DNA of 64,000 nt, taken from the NCBI GenBank assembly GCA_022072025.1, contig JAJVIP010000010.1, forward strand, positions 62,001-126,000, read 5' to 3'. The number at the start of each line of letters is the position of its first letter. The first letter of the stretch is position 1. The position numbers and the translations under genes are program-made. Under the pieces are notes generated by a model. The model saw only the letters and a program-made list of their open reading frames with translations, did no database searches and had not been told where the DNA came from. Shown here one piece after another: positions 6,921 through 14,568 of the stretch. The DNA comes from Elusimicrobiota bacterium (GTDB lineage Bacteria; Elusimicrobiota; Elusimicrobia; F11).

Positions 6921-9674
6921 TCATTTTTTTCGACTGACGATATCGGTGACCTCTATGCTCTTCAAAGCATTCTCAAAAACCAATTCATACTTGGGATAAT
7001 CCTTTAATTCCGATGCGCATAAAAAGGTGTAAGACATCTTGTTGGCAACCACGGTCAACGCGACAGATCTGACGCTGCGGCCGAGAATGGTTGTGTTAAA
7101 AGATTGCTTTATTCCTTGGTAGCCGCGTTCCTTAACTGGAAGAAATGAATCCACCTTGGCACTCCATCCACCGTCATTAAATATCTCGATCAGCTCCTCC
7201 GCGGCCGCTTTCAATTCACCATCATAGGGCCCGACCGTCACGTTAATCCGCGGGGCATATTCCGCTTGCGAGTGTGGATCTTGAAAATTAACGAGAGGAC
7301 CTTTCAAGGGCGCAACCACCCACTCCTTGGGATACTTGAAAAATAAGCCGTACTCCTTGTTCACATATCCTTCCGGTGTCACGCCCTCGACGATTTTGGC
7401 GGCAGGATCTGCTTCGATAAATTGTTTCTGTTGAAGATAATTGGCACGAATCTGAGCATTTCCAGGGTCCGCTTTTAGGGCTTTTTCATAGTACAAGAGC
7501 GCCTCGTGATGTTGGTTGGCTCCGGCTAGCTTACTGGCTAAAAACGAATATGTCATCGAAGATTGATCGCCCAATTCAATCGCTATTTTTTGAGCCTGGA
7601 TCGATTCTTGCATCCGGCCCTGCTCCCATAAAACCATGCTTATTCCGTTTTGGTGCTGAGGATTCTTCGGCTCTAACGCGGCGAGAACACGATATTGATT
7701 TTCCGATTCCTGGTATTTCTTGAGTTTAAAAAGCGCCAGCGCTTTGACCCCAACAAGCCCAATGTCTTTGGGCTGAACTTCAAGTCCATTAGAAGCGGTT
7801 ATTACGCATTTCGAATAATCGGCCAAATCAAAATAATTCCATGCGAGAAGATTAACGCTGGAAATATATTTTGGATTGAGGGCAACGGCCTTTTCCAAAT
7901 AGGGCAATGCTTTCTTCTTCTCACCTTGATCTCTCAAAAGTTTTCCCATCATCAGATTTGCAGAGAACGATCCACTGTGTTTTGAATATCGCGACTCAAT
8001 CGCTTTGATTGCCTCTGCCGTTCGGCCCAGATGACTTAATCGAGCTGCATATGTCGCCAACACCTCAAGATCTGCGGGAGCTTGGTCAATAATCTCCTCG
8101 TCAATGGCCAAGGCTTTTTCATGTTCGCCTCGATCTGAATGGGCCATCGCCAAGTATGCCTTGGCTTCGTAGTCATTTGGCGCGCGTCTCAGCGCCTCGT
8201 TTAATTCTTGTATCGCTTCATCGGTCTTTTTCATCTGTAAATAAGTTCGCGCTTTTTCGATGTAAGGCTTGGGTGAACGTGGATTTAGACTGATGGCCTC
8301 TCGGATGATCTCAAGGGATTCCTCTGGCCGATTTCCTAATCGCCGGATTTCTGCTTTCTCCAACATCAGAGTCGATTGCGCCTTTTGTGATTTGCCGGTC
8401 ATCAACCGCTGCCACCCAAACCCTAATGCCAATAAGGAAATCAAGATGCTTGTGAAAACGACTTTCCTGTGACGCCGCAGAGTTTTTAGAAATCGTGTAA
8501 ACGGCGTATAAAGTCTGGCGGCTACAGGCTGATGCTGAAGGTGGCGAGTGACGTCCTCCGAAAAGTCTTTCATGGCGGCGTAGCGCCGGCGAGGTGATTT
8601 CTCCATAGCCTTGAGGACTATTGCCTCTAGATCAGGAGCAATTTGAGAGTTAATCAACCGCGGCGGTTTCGGTTCTTGTTTTTGAATAAGTTTAAGAGTC
8701 TTGGCGATATTGCCGCCGTCAAATGGACGTGCCAAAGTCAACATCTCGTAAAAGCTAGCGCCAACACCGTATACGTCCACCAAAGCAATAGATGAGGTTT
8801 TAACGCCCTCAATCTGCTCCGGAGCCATATAGTACGGCGTTCCGAAAAGCTCCGCGGTTAACGTTAACGCCGGCGCATCCGCTTCAAAAGTTAATCCGAA
8901 ATCAATAACGCGAGCGATCCCTGTTTCATCAATTAGAATATTGGACGGTTTGATATCCCGGTGTACAACCCCGGCTTCATGGGCATGCGAGAGAGCGGAA
9001 CACACCGCACCCAATAATCGTGAAATAAAAGATTCCCATTCGATTGACTCTTTCGTATCCAGCTGGAAACCGCGATTGATTAGACATGCCTTAACATACT
9101 TTTCAACGTCCTTCGCTCTTAGAGGGTTTCCCTTGGCCTCGCTGAAAGTTCGGATCAAATCATCCATGCCGATTCCTCGCACATAATCCATCGCCAGATA
9201 TCGGTAACCGTCTTGTTCACCGGCCGTGTAAATTGTGACGATGTTTGGGTGGTGTAACTTTGCTAGTGATCGCGCCTCCCGCACAAATCTTTTTAGGGAT
9301 GCGATTGTTGAATTGATTCGCGGGGGGATCACTTTAAGGGCCACGAGACGATTCAGAGAAATTTGGTTGGCGAGATAGACAATCCCGATGCCCCCTCTGC
9401 CGATTTCACGGATGAGCTTGAAATCGCCAATGGTTTTACCTGTTAGGGAGATGCTGCCCCACGGGATATTCATCTGTGAAACAGCATGGGGCGAAATAAT
9501 TGAGAGCGCCTGTCGAATGGACTTATAGGCTTGGAGTTTTTTCTGGAGAGCTGGTTTCAGTTCAGGGTAATCTTCAAAAAGACTTTCCGGATTTGATTTG
9601 CCTTCATCGGCCTCGATAAGGAACCGGACAAAAACATCGCTGGCATTTGATTGAGTGTTTGTATTCTTCATCAT
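6921..9674 (-). CDS. Transmembrane Ser/Thr protein kinase with TPR and PsbP/DcrB-like sensor domain
   Basis: This 917-residue protein has four parts. Residues 1-80 are a helical N-terminus. Residues ~83-385 are a complete Hanks-type kinase: GRGGIGIVY glycine loop, Lys114 in VALKV, HRDIKPSN at 238-245, DFG at 258-260, APE at 284-286. A single transmembrane helix spans ~404-422. An extracytoplasmic part carries about nine TPRs (~430-765), then a domain (~785-910) opening with YGLFFKYPKEW that resembles PsbP/DcrB-like proteins. All catalytic residues are present. The gene overlaps the ECF sigma gene by 4 nt (ATGA), which suggests a coupled sensor kinase-sigma pair of the type common in Planctomycetes. 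What the extracellular domain senses is unknown. Confidence 0.85.
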   Translation of the reverse strand: MMKNTNTQSNASDVFVRFLIEADEGKSNPESLFEDYPELKPALQKKLQAYKSIRQALSIISPHAVSQMNIPWGSISLTGKTIGDFKLIREIGRGGIGIVYLANQISLNRLVALKVIPPRINSTIASLKRFVREARSLAKLHHPNIVTIYTAGEQDGYRYLAMDYVRGIGMDDLIRTFSEAKGNPLRAKDVEKYVKACLINRGFQLDTKESIEWESFISRLLGAVCSALSHAHEAGVVHRDIKPSNILIDETGIARVIDFGLTFEADAPALTLTAELFGTPYYMAPEQIEGVKTSSIALVDVYGVGASFYEMLTLARPFDGGNIAKTLKLIQKQEPKPPRLINSQIAPDLEAIVLKAMEKSPRRRYAAMKDFSEDVTRHLQHQPVAARLYTPFTRFLKTLRRHRKVVFTSILISLLALGFGWQRLMTGKSQKAQSTLMLEKAEIRRLGNRPEESLEIIREAISLNPRSPKPYIEKARTYLQMKKTDEAIQELNEALRRAPNDYEAKAYLAMAHSDRGEHEKALAIDEEIIDQAPADLEVLATYAARLSHLGRTAEAIKAIESRYSKHSGSFSANLMMGKLLRDQGEKKKALPYLEKAVALNPKYISSVNLLAWNYFDLADYSKCVITASNGLEVQPKDIGLVGVKALALFKLKKYQESENQYRVLAALEPKNPQHQNGISMVLWEQGRMQESIQAQKIAIELGDQSSMTYSFLASKLAGANQHHEALLYYEKALKADPGNAQIRANYLQQKQFIEADPAAKIVEGVTPEGYVNKEYGLFFKYPKEWVVAPLKGPLVNFQDPHSQAEYAPRINVTVGPYDGELKAAAEELIEIFNDGGWSAKVDSFLPVKERGYQGIKQSFNTTILGRSVRSVALTVVANKMSYTFLCASELKDYPKYELVFENALKSIEVTDIVSRKK

Positions 9675-10303
9675 CCTGTTCCAGATAGTTCCTCGTATTT
9701 TGTTGCCAACCTTTCAACTGCTCGATGGTAAAGCATCCGGGCTGCGTCCGGTGACCGGCTCATCTTTTCACCTATCTCGGAGAACTCAAGTCCATCAAAA
9801 TCACGAAGCCGTATGACTTCTTGATCATCCTCCGCAAGCGAATCCAAAATGCCTTCGACACGCTTAACTTCTTCAGACAAAATCAGTTCGCCACTAGGGC
9901 TTTTGTCGGGACCTTGAATTTCGGCCCCTGACGGCTCACCATCGCTATCGGGGGGTCCCATCGATTCAAGAGGAATCTCTTTCAAAACCGAACGCTTCTC
10001 AGCCTTAAAATAATCGGCCTTATCGCGTATTCGATTGGCAGCCAGAGTTGAAAACCAATGTGCCAGCGCCCCCTCGCTTTGCGGCTCGAAATCTTGAAGC
10101 CCAGAAATCGCTTCGGTCAATACCTCTTGGACAATGTCCATTGATTGCACTTTGGTCCGAAGACCGGGCCCCAATCGAGATCGCACAGACATCAATATTC
10201 GCATCCCATAACGTTTGAGGAGCTCATTTAACGCATCCTCATCGCCTTCCTGAAATTGCCGCAATAATAGGATTGACCTATCCAGTTGAACGCTTCTATC
10301 CAT
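9671..10303 (-). CDS. ECF-type RNA polymerase sigma factor coupled to the kinase
   Basis: Region 2 is at residues ~40-110 (DIVQEVLTEAISGLQDFE and HWFSTLAANRIRDKADYF). Region 4 is at the C-terminus (LAEDDQEVIRLRDFDGLEFSEIGEKM then ARMLYHRAVERL). A charged, Ser/Gly-rich linker (ESMGPPDSDGEPSGAE) joins them. It resembles the planctomycete/acidobacterial sigma factors that are encoded beside Ser/Thr kinases. The frame is open 32 codons further to 10399, but those residues are not sigma-like and would abut the divergent gene, so ATG at 10303 is preferred. It probably directs transcription of the cassette; no anti-sigma factor is visible, so phosphorylation by the kinase is the likely control. Confidence 0.8.
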   Translation of the reverse strand: MDRSVQLDRSILLLRQFQEGDEDALNELLKRYGMRILMSVRSRLGPGLRTKVQSMDIVQEVLTEAISGLQDFEPQSEGALAHWFSTLAANRIRDKADYFKAEKRSVLKEIPLESMGPPDSDGEPSGAEIQGPDKSPSGELILSEEVKRVEGILDSLAEDDQEVIRLRDFDGLEFSEIGEKMSRSPDAARMLYHRAVERLATKYEELSGTG

Positions 10304-10401
10304 CCTCGAAATGTATGGCGAAAACAGCGTATTTTCAACGCGTTTGTAAATGTTCGCTTCGCGTCGATTTTCCTCTCTAATAGCCGGAGGACAATGCAAA
10401 C

Positions 10402-12609
10402 ATGAATCAGCCTATTACGCATCGATATTCAAAAAAAATGGGAATCACGGTGAGCTTCATATTCCTCATTCAGATCGTGTTTTCAGGCCATTTTTCTCTG
10501 GCAAGTGGTGCGGAGAAACTCACCGACAAATCAGCACGAAAACTACCGCCATGGGTCAAACAAATAACCCCACCCAAAAATGGCGTCCTGTACTTTGTCG
10601 GGATTCATAGCAAGGCCAGCAATCTAGAAGATGGGCGGGACGGTGCACTTATTGATGCTGCTTCCCAAATCTCAAATCGAATCGGTGTGTCCATCTCGAC
10701 GCGTCATATTGCGCGCAAGTCAAAAACCGAGTCGTTGGTTATCGATGATGGACGCACGGCCAGTCAGGCCTTTGTGGAGGGGTGTAGGATGGAAGACCTT
10801 TACTGGGAGCGGTGGCGGGAGACAAATACCGGCGCATCTATTTACAAGGTTTGGGTTCTTATCGCCTACGACGAGAAAGCTTTGCTCAATCAGAAAAACA
10901 AAGCGATAAACGCAAAACGCGCTTATGACGACTCGTTGCGGTCACTGTGCCTTGAAATCAGAAAAGCGGCACCGGCCTTAAAACTAAACGCTCTAACCGT
11001 CTCTGGGTTCACAGAGCAGATCACCGAGAAACGATATTCGTTGAGCCGAGTGATTGAGTCCGATCTATCCACTCAGCTGGCCAGCCTCGGCGTTAAGGTT
11101 TCGCCAGCACCGTCTCAATTTGTTCTCACTGGAAACTACAGAGAACAGAACAACTCCATTCGAATCGCCTCTCAGATTTATAGCAAACAGTCGAAATCAA
11201 CCATCTTCGCCAAAACCATCGAAATTCCAAAAGGCGCAATCGATCCCGAATGGCTGAAATTGGAATTCTCAATTGATGATCCCTACTTTTCCGATTTAGA
11301 GACAGAGTCCATTGAAAAACAAGAGACCGGGCACTTAACCGTTGTTTCCAATCCACCAGGGGCGGATGTCTTTCTAAACACGGAATCCAAAGGGAAGACC
11401 AACGTCACCATCCATGATGTGCCTGTTGGCTCTCACAGCCTCCTCCTCACGCTGTCAAACTTTGAGGACGTCATTGGCACCGTAACTGTGAGGCAGCACG
11501 GAATGACTCAATTCAACGCCAAACTTAACCGCCGCAAAGGGACTCTCTCGATCAGAAGCAATCCTCCCGGCGCGAAAATTTGGCTGGACGGTCGTTTTAC
11601 GGCAAGGAATACGCCATTCGTGTTTTCCGAACTTTTGGAGGGCCCTCACCAAATACGCCTACAGCTCGCGAAACACAAGGATTACATCGCCACAATTGAG
11701 GTTCCATACCGCGACACCGGCCACGCCGATATCGCGCTCGTTGAAATGGATGGCTCATTGCTCGTGAAATCAAATCCGCCAGGAGCGAAAGTATTTCTCA
11801 ATGACACGACGCTTGGGACGATTCAAGCTGGCAAACCTTTTGTTGCCCAGAATATCCCATCGGGAGAAGCCATCTTGCGACTGGAGCTTTTGGGTTATGA
11901 GGAATGGGAAGGCACAGTTTTGATCCGCCCCAATACCGTTTCGACCCAAGTTGTCAATTTAAAGAAAGCGACATTTGGGCAATTGAAAATTGAGACCAAT
12001 TACCGTGATATCGCGGTTTCCATCAATGGTGAAGACGCAGGCGTTACGGACGGTGACGGATTTCTCACAGTGAAACTGCCATCTGGCAAGCACACTGTGA
12101 CGATCCAGGAAAGCGGATACGATGACTGGAAAAGAGAAATCAATGTTAGGCCGGGCGAAGAAACCTTTCTTAAAGCGGACATCACGAAAATCTATCAAGC
12201 CCCGGACGTGAAGTTAAATGCCGGGCTTAAATCTCTTGTGTTCCCTGGATGGGGGCAATACCAAAACAATGAGGATCGGAAGGGGCTCATTGTCGGATGT
12301 GCTTTTTGGGGTTCGGTGCTTTTTGCAGCAGTCTTCGCTGCGGAAGCGGACGCTTCGTATGACGAATACCAGCAAACCACGGATCCACAAATGGCCGACT
12401 ACTACTATGACGACGCCAAAGCAATGGATCAGACCGCCACGGCCTTTTCATGGATCGCAGTTGGGTTTTGGGCTTACGGGGTCATCGATGCGACAGTCGT
12501 ACAGAATCAGTCAGGGAATTATGCCCAGGGCTATCACCAAGAGGGATGGAGCGCAGATCTCAATCCCAAATTGAAGGAAACGAAGGTCGTTTACACGAGA
12601 AGGTTTTAA
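10402..12609 (+). CDS. FlgT/LPP20-like N-terminus, four PEGA repeats and DUF5683 membrane C-terminus
   Basis: This 735-residue exported protein has its signal peptide best placed from an internal ATG at 10438 (MGITVSFIFLIQIVFSG). Residues ~48-165 resemble LPP20/FlgT (PPWVKQ, GVLYFVGIHS). Residues ~195-290 resemble the FlgO-like middle domain. Four PEGA beta-sandwiches start near residues 310, 382, 455 and 528, three of them opening with the hallmark SNPPGA. The end (~600-715) matches DUF5683: an SLVFPGWGQYQN motif and two hydrophobic helices. PEGA domains usually bind peptidoglycan or serve as surface spacers. The gene diverges from the ECF sigma gene across a ~100-bp promoter region and is the first gene of a rightward group of envelope proteins. 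Confidence 0.75.
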   Translation: MNQPITHRYSKKMGITVSFIFLIQIVFSGHFSLASGAEKLTDKSARKLPPWVKQITPPKNGVLYFVGIHSKASNLEDGRDGALIDAASQISNRIGVSISTRHIARKSKTESLVIDDGRTASQAFVEGCRMEDLYWERWRETNTGASIYKVWVLIAYDEKALLNQKNKAINAKRAYDDSLRSLCLEIRKAAPALKLNALTVSGFTEQITEKRYSLSRVIESDLSTQLASLGVKVSPAPSQFVLTGNYREQNNSIRIASQIYSKQSKSTIFAKTIEIPKGAIDPEWLKLEFSIDDPYFSDLETESIEKQETGHLTVVSNPPGADVFLNTESKGKTNVTIHDVPVGSHSLLLTLSNFEDVIGTVTVRQHGMTQFNAKLNRRKGTLSIRSNPPGAKIWLDGRFTARNTPFVFSELLEGPHQIRLQLAKHKDYIATIEVPYRDTGHADIALVEMDGSLLVKSNPPGAKVFLNDTTLGTIQAGKPFVAQNIPSGEAILRLELLGYEEWEGTVLIRPNTVSTQVVNLKKATFGQLKIETNYRDIAVSINGEDAGVTDGDGFLTVKLPSGKHTVTIQESGYDDWKREINVRPGEETFLKADITKIYQAPDVKLNAGLKSLVFPGWGQYQNNEDRKGLIVGCAFWGSVLFAAVFAAEADASYDEYQQTTDPQMADYYYDDAKAMDQTATAFSWIAVGFWAYGVIDATVVQNQSGNYAQGYHQEGWSADLNPKLKETKVVYTRRF

Positions 12610-12610
12610 G

Positions 12611-13027
12611 ATGAAAACCGCTAATCGAGTCCTATTCATCTTAATCATGGCAGGCTTAGTTGGTTGCCGGTTTTCATCTCCGGATCGGGAACGATCAAAT
12701 CCATTGGACCCTGCATCAACCACACAGCCCGACAGAATTACCGATTTGCATCTGTATCCAGAAAATCCGGTGGTTAATTTTGGTGGATGGACGGCCACGA
12801 TTAATTTGCACTCACAAATTCAACTGGCTTCAGGAGTAGACCCCTACTTCGTGAATTACATCTGGAGCGCTACCCCTTCCGATGGCGTGAGCGTTCCCTA
12901 TGTTTATAGCTCTGGAACTTTTACAGCCTATCGTACAGGCCAATTTCAAATCACGTTGACCGCAATGGTCGATGGCGAGATGAGATCAGCAACAACAACT
13001 GTCACCGTAAAAAATACCGGGACTTAA
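12611..13027 (+). CDS. Lipoprotein with Ig-like beta-sandwich
   Basis: This 138-residue protein begins with a lipoprotein signal (RVLFILIMAGLVGC, lipobox LVGC at ~19-22). The body is beta-rich and resembles a bacterial Ig/PKD-like domain: YIWSATPSDG, GTFTAYRTGQFQITLTAMVDG, then TTTVTVKN. It begins 1 nt after the PEGA gene stop, so the two are translationally coupled. The function is not known; an envelope partner of the PEGA protein is likely. Confidence 0.6.
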   Translation: MKTANRVLFILIMAGLVGCRFSSPDRERSNPLDPASTTQPDRITDLHLYPENPVVNFGGWTATINLHSQIQLASGVDPYFVNYIWSATPSDGVSVPYVYSSGTFTAYRTGQFQITLTAMVDGEMRSATTTVTVKNTGT

Positions 13028-13044
13028 AAAGGAGGTCGTGTGTC

Positions 13045-13641
13045 ATGAAAAAAATCAACGTTGTACTCGTAGCTGTAGCCGCAGGGTTGTTTGTTCAGGG
13101 GTGTGCCGGCCCCTCCAAAATGATCGGATCCCAAAGAATCGTCGAGCGGATGCCTTCGAGAGAGCCGGAATGGAAGTCACTCTCCCAGTGGGAGAAAAAA
13201 GACCAGCTCTACTTTGTGGGGGCGGTAATGAACGTAAGCGATATGGCGCTTGGGTTTCGCGAAGCAAAGGCCGAAGCCGAAAAAAAGATCGCTGAGCAAA
13301 TTAAAGAACGCATCAGAACGGAGTTTGGAAAAGCCGTTGAAGGCCAGAACATCGACAATCAGTTGGGCGTGTATGTGAAAGATGTCATCGTAAAAGTGTC
13401 CGAGAACGTCCCAGTCTCAGGTATAGCGGAAAACGAACGGTTCACCGAGCGCTATGAAGAGACCACCGGGTTCGGGATCAAATACGGATACAACTGCTTC
13501 GTCCTCTTAGCGCTGCATCGCGCAGACTACCTAGAGGCCCGTAAAAATGTCTTGGAAGGTGCAGTTGAACAGGCGAAACGTGAGAAGAACATAAAAGCCG
13601 AGGAAAGCCTTAAAGCGGCTTTCGAAAAACTCGAAGATTGA
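13045..13641 (+). CDS. LPP20/FlgP-like lipoprotein
   Basis: The protein has a lipoprotein signal with lipobox FVQGC near residue 19, and a strong AAAGGAGG site precedes its ATG. The mature part contains an LPP20 domain: LYFVGAVMNVSDMALGFREA, a helical AKAEAEKKIAEQIKERI segment, and YGYNCFVLLAL. LPP20-family proteins include Helicobacter LPP20 and Vibrio FlgP, which form part of an outer-membrane ring with FlgO and FlgT. The C-terminal ~40 residues form a charged helix. It lies 17 nt after the Ig-like lipoprotein in the same rightward transcript. Confidence 0.75.
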   Translation: MKKINVVLVAVAAGLFVQGCAGPSKMIGSQRIVERMPSREPEWKSLSQWEKKDQLYFVGAVMNVSDMALGFREAKAEAEKKIAEQIKERIRTEFGKAVEGQNIDNQLGVYVKDVIVKVSENVPVSGIAENERFTERYEETTGFGIKYGYNCFVLLALHRADYLEARKNVLEGAVEQAKREKNIKAEESLKAAFEKLED

Positions 13642-13721
13642 TGCAATAGCCCATGTTTTACCATTGGAATGTCACCTGTTTGTAACAAGACATCGCCAAA
13701 ATATCTTCTGGAGGTATGGTT

Positions 13722-14210
13722 ATGAGATTCGTCTTAACTGGACTTGTGATATTCGGATTCTGCGCGACGCTAATGGCAGGAGACTATAGTTGGGAGAATT
13801 CCCCTTACAATTGGAATAATTCACAATCCAAGTGGGAAAATTCTCCGAGCAATCACACCAATAATTCGTCCAATTGGAAGAATTCTCCTTCGAATTGGAA
13901 CAATTCCATCAACAATAGAGAAAACACAGAATCGAATTGGAGCAATTCTTCAAGTAATTGGGATAATTCGCCGAGCAACTGGACAAACAACAAAGCTAAT
14001 AGAAACAGAACATCTATCACCGATGATAATGGAAATTCAATCGGGTATGCGGTCCCAAAGAAAAACGGCGGATATAACCTCTACGATGATGATGGGAATC
14101 GAATTGGTTACACGACATCAGAAGGACGGAGTATTTTTAATAGCGAAGGTGACCGCTCTGGATACGCCGTTCCAAAACGAAAAGGTGGATATAACCTATA
14201 TCAGGACTGA
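13722..14210 (+). CDS. Secreted Trp-Asn-Ser heptad-repeat protein
   Basis: After a signal peptide (MRFVLTGLVIFGFCATLMAG), about residues 24-93 are ten uninterrupted heptads of consensus W-x-N-S-x-x-N; Trp is replaced by His once and Arg once within the array. A second part carries two copies of GYAVPK(K/R)xGGYNLY separated by GNRIGYTT and SEGRSIFNS segments. Base composition is AT-rich and Asn-rich compared with its neighbours. ATG at 13722 has a GGAGG seven bases upstream and is preferred over ATG at 13716. Such regular repeats suggest a solenoid or fibre-forming surface protein. It ends the envelope group and may be exported by the CsgG/FlgO-like protein encoded nearby. That link is inference; I know of no characterised homologue. 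Confidence 0.7.
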   Translation: MRFVLTGLVIFGFCATLMAGDYSWENSPYNWNNSQSKWENSPSNHTNNSSNWKNSPSNWNNSINNRENTESNWSNSSSNWDNSPSNWTNNKANRNRTSITDDNGNSIGYAVPKKNGGYNLYDDDGNRIGYTTSEGRSIFNSEGDRSGYAVPKRKGGYNLYQD

Positions 14211-14238
14211 CGCAATATCTATCGAATAGGAGAACGTC

Positions 14239-14568
14239 ATGGCGAGGATCAATCGATATGAGAAGATAAGCACTGACCCTAGGCGCATTATGACAGTGGA
14301 AGTTTCATTCGACGATTCGAATCCAAATGAAAAAAAGCTCCTTATTGAAAAAATAAGCTCGGATCTAAATACGTTGGATCTGTCCAAATATCCTGCGGGT
14401 TTTAAGGGATATTGGGAACTGACGCAGTCGCAAGTGGTGGAATTTTTTGATTTGCGGGAAATGTCCCGACCAAAATCAGTGAATTCTAGTTGGGTAGAGT
14501 TAGAGTGTGATGGAAAACAGCAGCTCATGGCTGATGTTCTTGACGCCGTCAAGTCATCTTTGCGTTAA
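14239..14568 (+). CDS. Small cytoplasmic protein, unknown
   Basis: This 109-residue protein has no signal peptide or membrane segment. It shows an alternating alpha/beta pattern: TVEVSFDDSNPNEKKLLIEKI, then a helix 'SQVVEFFDLREM', a WVELECDG strand and a C-terminal helix. GGAGA lies just upstream of the ATG. It is the last plus-strand gene of the cassette and its stop overlaps the convergent methylase stop by 4 nt, which marks the cassette's right edge. I do not recognise the family. Confidence 0.5.
   Translation: MARINRYEKISTDPRRIMTVEVSFDDSNPNEKKLLIEKISSDLNTLDLSKYPAGFKGYWELTQSQVVEFFDLREMSRPKSVNSSWVELECDGKQQLMADVLDAVKSSLR

Noticed and set aside
9671-10399. ECF sigma start at 10399.
   Set aside because: The first 32 residues are not sigma-like and would leave no promoter space for the divergent PEGA gene.
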